Shown here: in pieces, positions 17,539-25,895 of the stretch
Numbering within the stretch: position 1 is the first letter of the stretch
Layout of the letters: the number at the start of each line of letters is the position of its first letter
Origin: Microbacterium sp. W4I20
GTDB taxonomy: Bacteria; Actinomycetota; Actinomycetes; Actinomycetales; Microbacteriaceae
Length of the DNA stretch: 64,000 nucleotides
Assembly (NCBI RefSeq): GCF_030816505.1
Contig: NZ_JAUSYB010000001.1
Location: forward strand, 2,790,001 to 2,854,000
Reading direction: 5' to 3'
Position numbers and translations under genes: made by a program
The notes under the pieces: model-generated
The model's database searches: none
The model's input: only the letters and a program-made list of their open reading frames with translations
Told to the model about the DNA's origin: nothing

Positions 17539-18666
17539 GTGACCTCGTCAGAGACTGAACTCGTCCGCGTCCTGGATCAGGACGGTCGCTTCGCGCCCAG
17601 CCCTGCCGCCGAGCAGTATCTGCCGCTGATCGAGGCGATCAGCGATGCGGAGCTCGAGCAGCTCTATCGCGACATGGTGATCATCCGCGCGATCGACACT
17701 CAGGCGACGAACCTGCAGCGTCAGGGGCAGCTCGCGCTCTGGCCGCCGAGCCGCGGGCAGGAGGCGGCGCAGGTCGGCTCCGCTCGTGCCGCACGCACCC
17801 AGGACACGTTCTTCCCGTCATACCGCGAGCACGCCGTCACCCGCATCCGCGGCGTGGATCCGGTCGACATCATCAAGCTCATGCGCGGCGTCTCGCACGG
17901 CGGCTGGGACCCGACCGACCCGAAGAACGGCAACACGCGCCTCTACACCCTCGTGCTCGGATCGCAGGTGCTGCACGCCACCGGCTACGCGATGGGGCTG
18001 TCGTTCGATGGACGCACCGGCACGGGCGACCCCGACCGCGACGAGGCCGTCGTCGTCTACTACGGCGACGGTGCGTCCAGCCAGGGCGACGTGCACGAGG
18101 CGATGGTCTTCGCCGCCAGCTACCAGGCGCCCGTCGTGTTCTTCCTGCAGAACAACCACTGGGCCATCTCGGTGCCCGTCACCACGCAGTCGCGCGTGCC
18201 GCTCGTGGAGCGGAGCGCCGGGTACGGCATCCCCAGCATCCGCGTCGACGGCAACGACGTGCTCGCCAGCTACGCCGTGTCCCGGGTCGCGTTGGAGGAG
18301 GCCCGCAGCGGCCAGGGCCCCCGGGCGATCGAGGCGGTCACCTACCGGCTCGGCGCGCACACCACCAGTGACGACCCCACGAAGTACCGGCACACCGACG
18401 AAGAGGACATCTGGGCGCTGCGCGACCCGATCGTGCGGATGCGCACCTTCCTCGAGGGCCGCGGCGCCGCGGCATCCTTCTTCGACGATGTGGATGCCGA
18501 GGGGGCGGATGCCGCAGAGGACCTGCGCGCCCGCACGGTCGAACTCGGGCCACCCCCGGTGAGCCGGATGTTCGACCACGTGTACAGCGAGCCGCATCCG
18601 CTGATCGAGGAGCAGAAGGCCTGGCAGGCGCGATACGAAGCGTCATTCGAAGGAGACAGCAAGTGA
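17539..18666 (+). CDS. 2-oxoacid dehydrogenase E1 component, alpha subunit
   Basis: A 375-residue thiamine-diphosphate subunit that decarboxylates a 2-oxoacid. The cofactor motif is GDGASSQGD followed by NNHWAIS. RMQGQ is replaced here by LQRQGQLALWPPSRGQEA, and the regulatory-loop-like segment YRLGAHTTSDDPTKYR is typical of the branched-chain type. With E1 beta and E2 it should form a branched-chain 2-oxoacid or pyruvate dehydrogenase; the E3 gene is not in the window. The stop overlaps the beta-subunit GTG by four bases. Confidence 0.9.
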   Translation: MTSSETELVRVLDQDGRFAPSPAAEQYLPLIEAISDAELEQLYRDMVIIRAIDTQATNLQRQGQLALWPPSRGQEAAQVGSARAARTQDTFFPSYREHAVTRIRGVDPVDIIKLMRGVSHGGWDPTDPKNGNTRLYTLVLGSQVLHATGYAMGLSFDGRTGTGDPDRDEAVVVYYGDGASSQGDVHEAMVFAASYQAPVVFFLQNNHWAISVPVTTQSRVPLVERSAGYGIPSIRVDGNDVLASYAVSRVALEEARSGQGPRAIEAVTYRLGAHTTSDDPTKYRHTDEEDIWALRDPIVRMRTFLEGRGAAASFFDDVDAEGADAAEDLRARTVELGPPPVSRMFDHVYSEPHPLIEEQKAWQARYEASFEGDSK

Positions 18667-19643
18667 CCCTCGAGACGATGCCGCTCAGCAAGGCCATGAA
18701 CGCGGGCCTGCGGAAGGCCATGGAGAACGACCCGAAGGTCCTGCTCATGGGCGAGGACATCGGCAAGCTCGGCGGTGTGTTCCGGGTGACCGAGCACCTG
18801 CAGCGCGACTTCGGTGAGAAGCGGGTGCTCGACACTCCGCTCGCCGAGTCGGGCATCGTCGGCACCGCGATCGGCCTCGCCATGACCGGGTTCCGGCCCG
18901 TCATCGAGATCCAGTTCGACGGCTTCGTCTTCCCGGCGTTCGATCAGATCACCACGCAGCTCGCGAAGCTGACGAACCGCCACGAGGGAAAGCTATCGCT
19001 GCCGATCGTCATCCGCATCCCCTACGGCGGACACATCGGCGCGGTCGAGCACCACCAGGAGAGCCCGGAGGCGTACTTCACGCACACGCCGGGACTGCGG
19101 GTGGTGTCCCCGTCGACGCCCAACGATGCGTACTGGATGATCCAGGAGGCGATCGCCTCGAACGACCCCGTGATCTTCATGGAGCCGAAGAGCCGCTACT
19201 GGCCCAAGGGCGAGGTCGAGCTCGACGCCTCGGCCGCCCCGCTGCACGCGTCGCGGGTCGTGCGCACCGGCACCGACGTGACACTGGTCGGTCACGGCGC
19301 CATGGTCACGACGCTGCTGCAGGCGGCCGCGCTCGCCGAGGCCGAGGGCACGAGCTGCGAGGTCGTCGACGTGCGCTCGCTCTCGCCGGTCGACTACGCC
19401 CCGATCCTCGACTCGGTCCGCAAGACCGGGCACATGGTCTACGCCCAGGAGGCGCAGGGATTCACGAGCCTCGGCAGCGAGATCGCCGCGACCGTGATGG
19501 AGCGCGCCTTCTATGCCCTCGAGGCGCCGGTGCTGCGCGTCTCGGGCTACGACACCCCGTTCCCGCCCGCGAAGCTCGAGGGCGTGTACCTGCCGGATGC
19601 CGACCGCATCCTCGAGGCCGTCGACCGCTCCCTGGCCTACTGA
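18663..19643 (+). CDS. 2-oxoacid dehydrogenase E1 component, beta subunit
   Basis: A 326-residue transketolase-like beta subunit: LMGEDIGKLGGVFRVTEHL near the N-terminus, GFRPVIEIQFDGFVFPAFDQI, and the C-terminal domain (DVRSLSPVDYAPILDSV, then EAQGFTSLGSEIAATVME). It pairs with E1 alpha to form the alpha2-beta2 active sites. The GTG start at 18663 lies in GTGA with the upstream stop. A palindromic element follows sixteen bases after its stop codon and separates it from E2. Confidence 0.9.
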   Translation: MTLETMPLSKAMNAGLRKAMENDPKVLLMGEDIGKLGGVFRVTEHLQRDFGEKRVLDTPLAESGIVGTAIGLAMTGFRPVIEIQFDGFVFPAFDQITTQLAKLTNRHEGKLSLPIVIRIPYGGHIGAVEHHQESPEAYFTHTPGLRVVSPSTPNDAYWMIQEAIASNDPVIFMEPKSRYWPKGEVELDASAAPLHASRVVRTGTDVTLVGHGAMVTTLLQAAALAEAEGTSCEVVDVRSLSPVDYAPILDSVRKTGHMVYAQEAQGFTSLGSEIAATVMERAFYALEAPVLRVSGYDTPFPPAKLEGVYLPDADRILEAVDRSLAY

Positions 19644-19658
19644 CACCGGCTCGCCCAT

Positions 19659-19744
19659 GTTCACAATTCAGCACGAATCAGCGCGGAACCCACGATTCCG
19701 CGGTGCGAAGGCGTCCGCCGGAGAATTCTTGCTGAGATGTGAAC
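19659..19744. repeat. palindromic element, family A, copy 2
   Basis: The left arm GTTCACAATTCAGCACGAAT (19659-19678) pairs imperfectly with the right arm at 19725-19744 (ATTCTTGCTGAGATGTGAAC). The arms match the copy at 10846-10943 (shared TCAGCAAGAAT). It lies inside the E1-E2 operon, where it could attenuate or stabilise the mRNA. Confidence 0.75.
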
Positions 19745-19769
19745 GCAGCACCTTCCGAAAGGCACGCTC

Positions 19770-21113
19770 ATGAGCACGCAGAACTTCAACCTCCCTGACG
19801 TCGGTGAGGGTCTGACCGAGGCCGAGATCGTGGCCTGGAAGGTGGCGCCCGGCGACACCGTCGCGATCAACGACGTGATCTGCGAGATCGAGACGGCCAA
19901 GTCGCTCGTCGAGCTTCCGTCGCCGCACGCCGGAGTGGTCAGCGAACTGCTCGCCGCAGAAGGCGCGACGGTCGAGGTCGGGTCGCCGATCATCACCTTC
20001 ACGACGGCGGATGCCTCGGCAGCGCCGGCGGTCGCCGTGGTCCCGGCTCCCGAGGAGGGCGGCGGCTCCGTGCTCGTCGGCTACGGCACCGGGGGAGGAG
20101 CGACCTCGCGCCGCAAGCGTCCAGCCGAGCGGGCTGTGCGCTCGTCGGTCGGCGTCATCGCGAAGCCTCCGATCCGCAAGCTCGCACGCGACCTCGGGGT
20201 CGACCTCACCGCCGTCGCCCCCACCGGCGCCGACGGCGAGGTCACGCGCGACGACGTCGTCAAGCATGCGTCGCAGGCGAGTGTGTTCCGCAACATCGAG
20301 ACCCCGGAGTGGGGCGAGGTGCGCGAGGAGACGGTCCCCGCTCCGCAGAGTGCCCCCGCCGGACTCGCCCGCGGCTTGGCACCCGCGACCGCTGCCGGCA
20401 CGTCGACCGACGGCCGCACCGAGTCCATCCCGGTCAAGGGCGTCCGCAAGGCCACCTCGTCGGCGATGGTGCAGAGCGCCTATTCCGCCCCGCACGTCAC
20501 GGTGTGGAAGGAGATCGACGCGAGCCGCACGATGGAGCTCGTGAAGCGCCTCAAGGCCTCGCCCGACTACGCCGACATCCGCGTCTCGCCGCTGCTGATC
20601 ATGGCGCGCGCCGTGATCTGGGCGGCCCGCCGCACGCCGATGGTGAACGCCGCGTGGATCGAGACGGATGCCGGAGCCGAGATCTCCGTGCGCCACTACG
20701 TGAACCTCGGCATCGCCGCCGCGACTCCACGCGGCCTGCTCGTCCCGAACATCAAGGACGCCCAGGACCTCGGCATGAAGGACCTGGCGCGGGCGCTCAA
20801 CCGCCTCACGCTCACGGCGCGCGAGGGCAAGACCTCGCCGGCCGACCAGCAGGGCGGCACCATCACGATCACCAACATCGGCGTGTTCGGGATGGATGCC
20901 GGAACCCCGATCATCAACCCCGGTGAGGCCGGGATAGTGGCCATGGGCACGATCAGCCAGAAGCCGTGGGTCGTCGACGGCGAGGTGCGCCCCCGCTGGG
21001 TGACCACGGTCGCAGGGTCCTTCGACCACCGCGTGATCGACGGCGACGGCATGAGCCGGTTCATCGCCGACGTGGCATCCGTCCTGGAAGAGCCGGCGCT
21101 GCTGGTCGACTGA
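19770..21113 (+). CDS. 2-oxoacid dehydrogenase E2 component (dihydrolipoamide acyltransferase)
   Basis: A 447-residue E2. The single lipoyl domain (residues 1-78) has the lipoylated K44 in [15 protein letters not shown] Pro/Ala linker leads to the E3-binding domain (about 130-165, [21 protein letters not shown]). The catalytic acyltransferase domain (about 215-447) ends with the DHRVIDGDG motif containing the active-site His and Asp. It transfers the acyl group from E1 to CoA. One lipoyl domain and the E1 alpha/beta type point to the branched-chain complex more than to the PDH of actinobacteria, which uses a single-chain E1; this is inference. Confidence 0.92.
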   Translation: MSTQNFNLPDVGEGLTEAEIVAWKVAPGDTVAINDVICEIETAKSLVELPSPHAGVVSELLAAEGATVEVGSPIITFTTADASAAPAVAVVPAPEEGGGSVLVGYGTGGGATSRRKRPAERAVRSSVGVIAKPPIRKLARDLGVDLTAVAPTGADGEVTRDDVVKHASQASVFRNIETPEWGEVREETVPAPQSAPAGLARGLAPATAAGTSTDGRTESIPVKGVRKATSSAMVQSAYSAPHVTVWKEIDASRTMELVKRLKASPDYADIRVSPLLIMARAVIWAARRTPMVNAAWIETDAGAEISVRHYVNLGIAAATPRGLLVPNIKDAQDLGMKDLARALNRLTLTAREGKTSPADQQGGTITITNIGVFGMDAGTPIINPGEAGIVAMGTISQKPWVVDGEVRPRWVTTVAGSFDHRVIDGDGMSRFIADVASVLEEPALLVD

Positions 21114-21139
21114 ACGGCGAGGCTGCGCTCCGTCACCCG

Positions 21140-21215
21140 GAACGGAGGAGATCTCGCGCTTCGGAGGAGAGAATTCGGCGGATGCTCATCCCATCCGTGA
21201 GATCTCCTTCGTTCC
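21140..21215. repeat. palindromic element between convergent genes
   Basis: Imperfect 20-base arms (21140-21159 and 21196-21215, 18 of 20 pairing; core GGAGATCTC) flank a 36-base spacer. It lies between the convergent E2 and ROK genes and may serve as a two-way terminator. It resembles other palindromes in the window in layout but not in sequence. Confidence 0.65.
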
Positions 21216-21259
21216 TTGCGACCCCTGAGCGGATGCTGCGCCTCCGGACTGCCGCGGGC

Positions 21260-22480
21260 CTACGCCCGCAGGCTCAGCCGGTGCTCCGCCAGCCGCGGCA
21301 CGGCCCGTTCCCGCGCGGCTTTCCGCGCGGTCGCCACGGCCCCGACCGAGACGACCTCAGCGCCCAGCGTCGAGGCGAGGATCTCCGGTGCCGGCAGGTG
21401 CAGCTCACCCGGCAGGATGCGACGGGCCGCGGCGAGCACGGGTTCGATGCTCTCGGCGACCGCCCCGCACACGATGACGCGCGAGGGGTCGTACATGCTG
21501 CCCAGCACGCCGACCACGCGGGCGAGCGTCGCCCCGACGCGCTCGGTGATGAGCACGGCATCCGGATCGCCTGAGGCGGCCAGGGTCAGCACCAGTCGGG
21601 GATCGATGCGGTCCTCCGCGGTGAGCCGTCCGAGGGCGCTGTCCGCGTCGATCTCTCCGCTCTCGACGGCGGAGCGCGCCTCGTCCTGCACGGCGTACCG
21701 CAGCCCGAAGGCCGAGCCGACGCCGACGATGTGGTCGAACACCACGCCTTCGCCGACGCCGCCGTGGGCGCCATGCAGCACGTGTCCGTCGACGACCACC
21801 CCGCCGCCGAACCGTTCGCTCGCGAGCAGGGCGACGTAGTCCCGGCATCCGATCGCGGCCCCGACCGCTCCCTCCGCGACCGCGGCCAGCTGCGAATCGT
21901 TCTTGATCTCGACGACGGGAGCCCAGTCGCGCAGCGCCTCGGCGAGGCCCGGGTTGGTGCGTTCCCAGAAGCCCTCGGGATGCGGCGGCGAGATGCCGTT
22001 GCGATTCACCGGTGCCGCGACGCCGACGCAGAGCGCGAGCACGTCCTCCCGCGCCACCCCCGCTTCGTCGAGTGCCGCGCCCAGGGCGGCGATGATCGTC
22101 GCGCGTCGATCGTCTGCTGTGTGCGTCGGATCCACCTCGACGCGGTGATGCACGAGGGTGCGCTCGAGCGGATCGGCGACGGTGACCGCGAGGTGCGTGT
22201 CTCCGGCATCGATGCCGACCACGACGCCCAGATCTTCCGACAGTGCGAAGCGGCGCGCGGGTCGACCGGAGCGGTAGCTGCCCACGGCTCGAGCGTTGGG
22301 GAGTTCCCGCAGCACCTCGGCGTCGAGCAGCGTGTCCATCGCGTCGATCGCGGTGGAGCGGGTGAGGGAGGTGCCGGCCATGACCTCGGTCGCGGTGAAC
22401 TCGCCGGCCGCCCAGGCGAAGTCGAGCACCGCTCCGACGCTCGCGCGTCCGGTACCGAGATCCGCTGAGACCTGTGTCAC
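21260..22480 (-). CDS. ROK-family transcriptional regulator
   Basis: About 406 residues from the GTG at 22480. An N-terminal winged helix (FTATEVMAGTSLTRSTAIDAMDTLLDAEVL) precedes a ROK sugar-kinase-like domain (VVVGIDAGDTHLAVTVAD, then ALCVGVAAPV). The ROK zinc signature CxCGxxGCxE is absent: after GAHGGVGEG the sequence runs VVFDHIVGVGSAFGL with no cysteines. It faces away from the sugar ABC importer genes and probably represses them until a sugar or sugar phosphate binds. The start is uncertain because GGGGA abuts the GTG; longer in-frame starts reach 22600. Confidence 0.82.
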   Translation of the reverse strand: MTQVSADLGTGRASVGAVLDFAWAAGEFTATEVMAGTSLTRSTAIDAMDTLLDAEVLRELPNARAVGSYRSGRPARRFALSEDLGVVVGIDAGDTHLAVTVADPLERTLVHHRVEVDPTHTADDRRATIIAALGAALDEAGVAREDVLALCVGVAAPVNRNGISPPHPEGFWERTNPGLAEALRDWAPVVEIKNDSQLAAVAEGAVGAAIGCRDYVALLASERFGGGVVVDGHVLHGAHGGVGEGVVFDHIVGVGSAFGLRYAVQDEARSAVESGEIDADSALGRLTAEDRIDPRLVLTLAASGDPDAVLITERVGATLARVVGVLGSMYDPSRVIVCGAVAESIEPVLAAARRILPGELHLPAPEILASTLGAEVVSVGAVATARKAARERAVPRLAEHRLSLRA

Positions 22481-22578
22481 TCCCCTTGACCTTTCTGTCG
22501 TGCCAATGAGAGAGTACCTCTCGACGAAGTAAATTCGCTCACTAGATTTAGTAACCGGATATACGGATCGGAAGGACG
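22481..22578. promoter_or_regulatory. divergent control region of ROK gene and sugar ABC operon
   Basis: An AT-rich island in GC-rich DNA. It holds two short palindromes: GAGAGAGTACCTCTC (about 22509-22523) and TAAAT...ATTTA (about 22530-22550). Both are candidate ROK sites. GGAAGGA precedes the ATG of the binding-protein gene. Confidence 0.45.
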
Positions 22579-23925
22579 ATGATGTCTGCGAGACGAACAC
22601 GTGCGGTGCGGATGGTTGCGGGAGCCCTCGGGCTCACGCTCGTCGGCGCCGCCCTCACGAGCTGCGCTGCCGGCTCGGGAGCGGAGACGATCCGCTTCAC
22701 CTTCAGCAAACGCGAGGCCATCGAGTTGATGACCGAACTCGTCGCCGAATACAACTCGTCGCAGGACAAGGTGAAGGTCGAGATCGACACCTCGGGCGTC
22801 GACGTCGTCTCCGCGAGCTTCGTCCGCGGGAACCCGCCCGACATCATGCTCGCGAACTACAACTACGAGATCGCTCGGTTCGTGCAGCGCTGCGCGCTCA
22901 CCGATCTCTCCGAGACGAAGGCCGCGGACAGCATCCGCGACGATCTCGGACCGCTCCTCGACCAGTACGGCTCCTGCGAGGGGCGCACCAGCGCCCTGCC
23001 GTACTCCGTGATGGCGGCATCCGTCATCTACAACAAGGAGATCTTCGACGAGCAGGGCCTCGAAGTCCCCCAGACGTGGGATGAACTCCTCGCCGTCTGC
23101 GACCAGCTGAAAGAGGCGGGCATCGACCCGTTCTACGGCACCTTCAAAGACGACTGGACCGTCGCGCAGGGCTGGTACGACTACACCGCCGGCGGATCGG
23201 TCGACGTGATCGAGTTCTTCGACGCGCTCGCCACCGAAGGCGCCGACGTCGGCGCCGACTCCCCGGTCTCGTTCCAGCAGGACTTCGCCGAGCCGATGGA
23301 GCGGATGAAGAAGCTGGTGAGCGAGTACACCAATGCGGATGCCGCGAGCCGCGGCTACGGCGACGGCAACCTCGCGTTCGGCAAGGGCGAAGCGGCGATG
23401 TACCTGCAGGGGCCATGGGCGTTCAGCGAGATCGAGAAGACCGCGCCCGACCTCGACCTCGGCACCTTCCCGCTGCCGATGACCGACGACCCGGCCGAAC
23501 TCGGCGTGCGCGTCAACATGGACCTCGCCGCGATGATCCCCGAGGAGTCGAACCACCCCGAGGCCGCCCGCGACTTCCTGGAGTTCCTGTACCTGCCGGA
23601 GAACATCCAGGCGTACAACGACTCCCAGCTCGGCTTCACCCCGACGACGGATGCCGCACCCCCGGACGATCCCCGCGTCGAGGGAATGATCGAGTACTAC
23701 GAGAACGGTCAGATCTACCAGGGCCCGTCCGTCCTCGTTCCGAGGACCCTCCCGGTCTTCAACTACGCGCAGGCGATGGTGCTCGGCGCGTCGACCGAGT
23801 CCACCCTGCGGACGATGGACGCCGACTGGGCGCGCATCGCCTTCCGCGCACCGATCCCCACCACCGAGGATTCCGCATCCGGCGAGACACCCACATCCGG
23901 CGAGACGGAGGAGTCCACGCCATGA
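22579..23925 (+). CDS. sugar ABC transporter substrate-binding lipoprotein
   Basis: A 448-residue family 1 solute-binding protein. Its lipobox ends at C29 (ALTSCAAG). The mature protein has the expected ADLTDLS-like and GKGEAAMYLQGPWAFSEIEK strands, where the latter is the hallmark of MalE/UgpB-type binders. It captures a sugar or oligosaccharide outside the membrane and feeds the two permeases downstream. The ATG at 22579 (or 22582) has a ribosome site. The stop overlaps the permease start (ATGA). The ATPase is probably a shared MsmK-like subunit encoded elsewhere. Confidence 0.92.
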   Translation: MMSARRTRAVRMVAGALGLTLVGAALTSCAAGSGAETIRFTFSKREAIELMTELVAEYNSSQDKVKVEIDTSGVDVVSASFVRGNPPDIMLANYNYEIARFVQRCALTDLSETKAADSIRDDLGPLLDQYGSCEGRTSALPYSVMAASVIYNKEIFDEQGLEVPQTWDELLAVCDQLKEAGIDPFYGTFKDDWTVAQGWYDYTAGGSVDVIEFFDALATEGADVGADSPVSFQQDFAEPMERMKKLVSEYTNADAASRGYGDGNLAFGKGEAAMYLQGPWAFSEIEKTAPDLDLGTFPLPMTDDPAELGVRVNMDLAAMIPEESNHPEAARDFLEFLYLPENIQAYNDSQLGFTPTTDAAPPDDPRVEGMIEYYENGQIYQGPSVLVPRTLPVFNYAQAMVLGASTESTLRTMDADWARIAFRAPIPTTEDSASGETPTSGETEESTP

Positions 23926-24893
23926 CCAGCACCGCTGCGCCGAATCCGGCCGCATCCAACCTCACGAAACCGAACAGCGCGACGACCGACACCACCGCGA
24001 TCGTCACGGGTGCCTCTCGGAAGCTTCCTCGCAAGAGCAAGCGCGTCGAGCCGATCTACTATCTGTTCCTGCTGCCGACCCTTGTGATCTTCACTCTCGC
24101 GATCACGGTCCCCGCGGTGATGGGCATCTTCTTCAGCTTCACCGACTCGATCGGCATCGGCGCGTGGAGCTTCAACGGGCTCACCAACTACGTCGCGATG
24201 TTCAGCGACCCGGCGATCCTGCAGAGCTACCTGTTCACCTTCGGCTTCTCGATCGCGACCGTGATCGTGGTCAACGTCGTCGGGTTCCTGCTCGCTGTCG
24301 GGCTGACCTCGCGCATCCGCTTCAAGACCGGTCTGAGGACGATCTTCGTGATCCCGATGGTGATCTCGGGCATCATCATCGCCTACGTCTTCAACTTCCT
24401 GTTCTCGAACTCGATCCCGGCCGCGGGTGCGGCCACCGGCATCCCGTGGCTCACGACGAGCCTCCTGGCGAATCCCGACCTCGCCTGGGTCGCGATCGTG
24501 ATCGTGACGGCCTGGCAGGCCGTGCCCGGCACGCTGCTCATCTACATCGCCGGGCTCCTGTCGGTGCCGGGTGAGGTCTACGAGGCCGCCAGCATCGACG
24601 GCGCCAACAAGACGCAGCAGCTCTTCCGCATCACACTCCCGCTCGTCGCCGGTTACGTCGTGATCAACGTGATCCTCGGATTCAAGGGCTTCCTGAACGC
24701 CTACGACATCATCGTCGGACTCACCAACGGTGGCCCCGGCACCTCGACCCGCAGCGTCGCCATGACGATCATCGCGGGCTTCAACGGCGGCGACTACGCC
24801 TATCAGATGGCCAACGCGACCATCTTCTTCATCGTCGCCGTGCTCATCTCCCTCCTTCAGCTCTCGCTGACGCGCGGAAGGAACGCCCTCTGA
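23922..24893 (+). CDS. sugar ABC transporter permease (MalF type)
   Basis: A 323-residue inner-membrane subunit with six predicted helices and the cytoplasmic EAA loop EAASIDGANKTQQLFRITLPL that contacts the ATPase. The N-terminal 35 residues are Ala/Thr-rich and disordered. ATG 23922 overlaps the preceding stop codon; the frame extends further upstream only as an antisense-like shadow. Its last base is shared with the next start (TGATG). Confidence 0.92.
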   Translation: MTSTAAPNPAASNLTKPNSATTDTTAIVTGASRKLPRKSKRVEPIYYLFLLPTLVIFTLAITVPAVMGIFFSFTDSIGIGAWSFNGLTNYVAMFSDPAILQSYLFTFGFSIATVIVVNVVGFLLAVGLTSRIRFKTGLRTIFVIPMVISGIIIAYVFNFLFSNSIPAAGAATGIPWLTTSLLANPDLAWVAIVIVTAWQAVPGTLLIYIAGLLSVPGEVYEAASIDGANKTQQLFRITLPLVAGYVVINVILGFKGFLNAYDIIVGLTNGGPGTSTRSVAMTIIAGFNGGDYAYQMANATIFFIVAVLISLLQLSLTRGRNAL

Positions 24894-25768
24894 TGTCGAC
24901 GCAGACCATCACCACCCAGACCGCGGGGAAGAAGCTCCGCATCAAGATGGAACGGCCGAACTGGTCGGGCACGATCATCCTGATCCTGTGCGCGGTCACC
25001 GTTCTCCTACCGCTCTACGTGACCATCTCGATGGCGTTCAAGACGACGACGCAGGCGGTCGACGGCAATGCCTTCTCGCTTCCGGCGCCGTTCAGCATCG
25101 ACGGATTCGTCCAGGCCTGGAACCTCACCAAGTTCCCGGTCGGCGCCGGCATCTCGCTGCTGGTCACCGCCGGCACCGTGATCGCGACGATCGTCCTCGC
25201 GGCGTTCGCGTCGTACGCCATCGTGCGCAACTGGGACCGCAAGCTGTTCCGCTGGTCGTTCTTCTACCTGCTGGCGGCGATGTTCATCCCGTTCCCGGTG
25301 GTCGCGCTGCCGCAGATCCAGCTCACGGGTCGCGTCGGGCTCGACAACCCCTTCGGCGTGATCATCCTCGCGACGATGTTCCAGTTGAGCTTCAGCGTGC
25401 TGCTGTTCACGGCGTTCCTCCGGTCGATCCCGATCGAACTGGAGGAGAGCGCGCGCATCGACGGAGCCACGACCTGGCAGACGTTCTGGCAGCTGATCTT
25501 CCCGCTGCTCGCGCCGATGAGCGCGACGGTCGGCATCTTCGCGTTCCTGTACGCCTGGAACGACTTCATGATGCCATCGTTGATCATCTCGGATCCGGCG
25601 ATGCAGACGCTCCCGGTGCGGCAGAACCTGTTCCAGAGCCAGTTCAGCAACAACTACAACGTCTCATTCGCCTCGTACCTGATGGCGATGGCCCCTGCGA
25701 TCCTGGCGTACCTGTTCACGCAGCGCTTCGTCATGGAGGGTGTCACGCAGGGCGCCGTCAAGGGTTAG
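24893..25768 (+). CDS. sugar ABC transporter permease (MalG type)
   Basis: A 291-residue partner permease. It has six helices and the EAA motif EESARIDGATTWQTFWQLIFPLL. The ATG shares one base with the upstream stop. It ends with the usual short VMEGVTQGAVKG tail. A palindromic repeat cluster starts two bases after the stop codon and separates it from the glucosidase gene. Confidence 0.92.
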   Translation: MSTQTITTQTAGKKLRIKMERPNWSGTIILILCAVTVLLPLYVTISMAFKTTTQAVDGNAFSLPAPFSIDGFVQAWNLTKFPVGAGISLLVTAGTVIATIVLAAFASYAIVRNWDRKLFRWSFFYLLAAMFIPFPVVALPQIQLTGRVGLDNPFGVIILATMFQLSFSVLLFTAFLRSIPIELEESARIDGATTWQTFWQLIFPLLAPMSATVGIFAFLYAWNDFMMPSLIISDPAMQTLPVRQNLFQSQFSNNYNVSFASYLMAMAPAILAYLFTQRFVMEGVTQGAVKG

Positions 25769-25770
25769 AC

Positions 25771-25857
25771 CCTTCGTCTCGCGGGCTCGCTCAGGGACCG
25801 GATCTTCAGCGGGCTCGCTCAGGGACCGGTTCCTGAGCGAGCGAAGCGAGACGAAGG
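25771..25857. repeat. family C repeat cluster (inverted pair plus a partial copy)
   Basis: A left inverted copy (25771-25800) and a right copy (25828-25857, GGTTCCTGAGCGAGCGAAGC then GAGACGAAGG) flank a 21-base partial copy (25809-25829). The same unit occurs at 28690-28812 and 42911-42943. The first base is two bases after the permease stop codon. Confidence 0.85.
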
Positions 25858-25895
25858 ACCGCAAGACCAACGCAACAAGAAGGAGTTCTCCCCTC

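Noticed and set aside
19659..19744. Transcription terminator separating E1 from E2
   Set aside because: No U run and the arms are shared with a distant element, so a repeat element is the better description; E2 probably remains in the operon.
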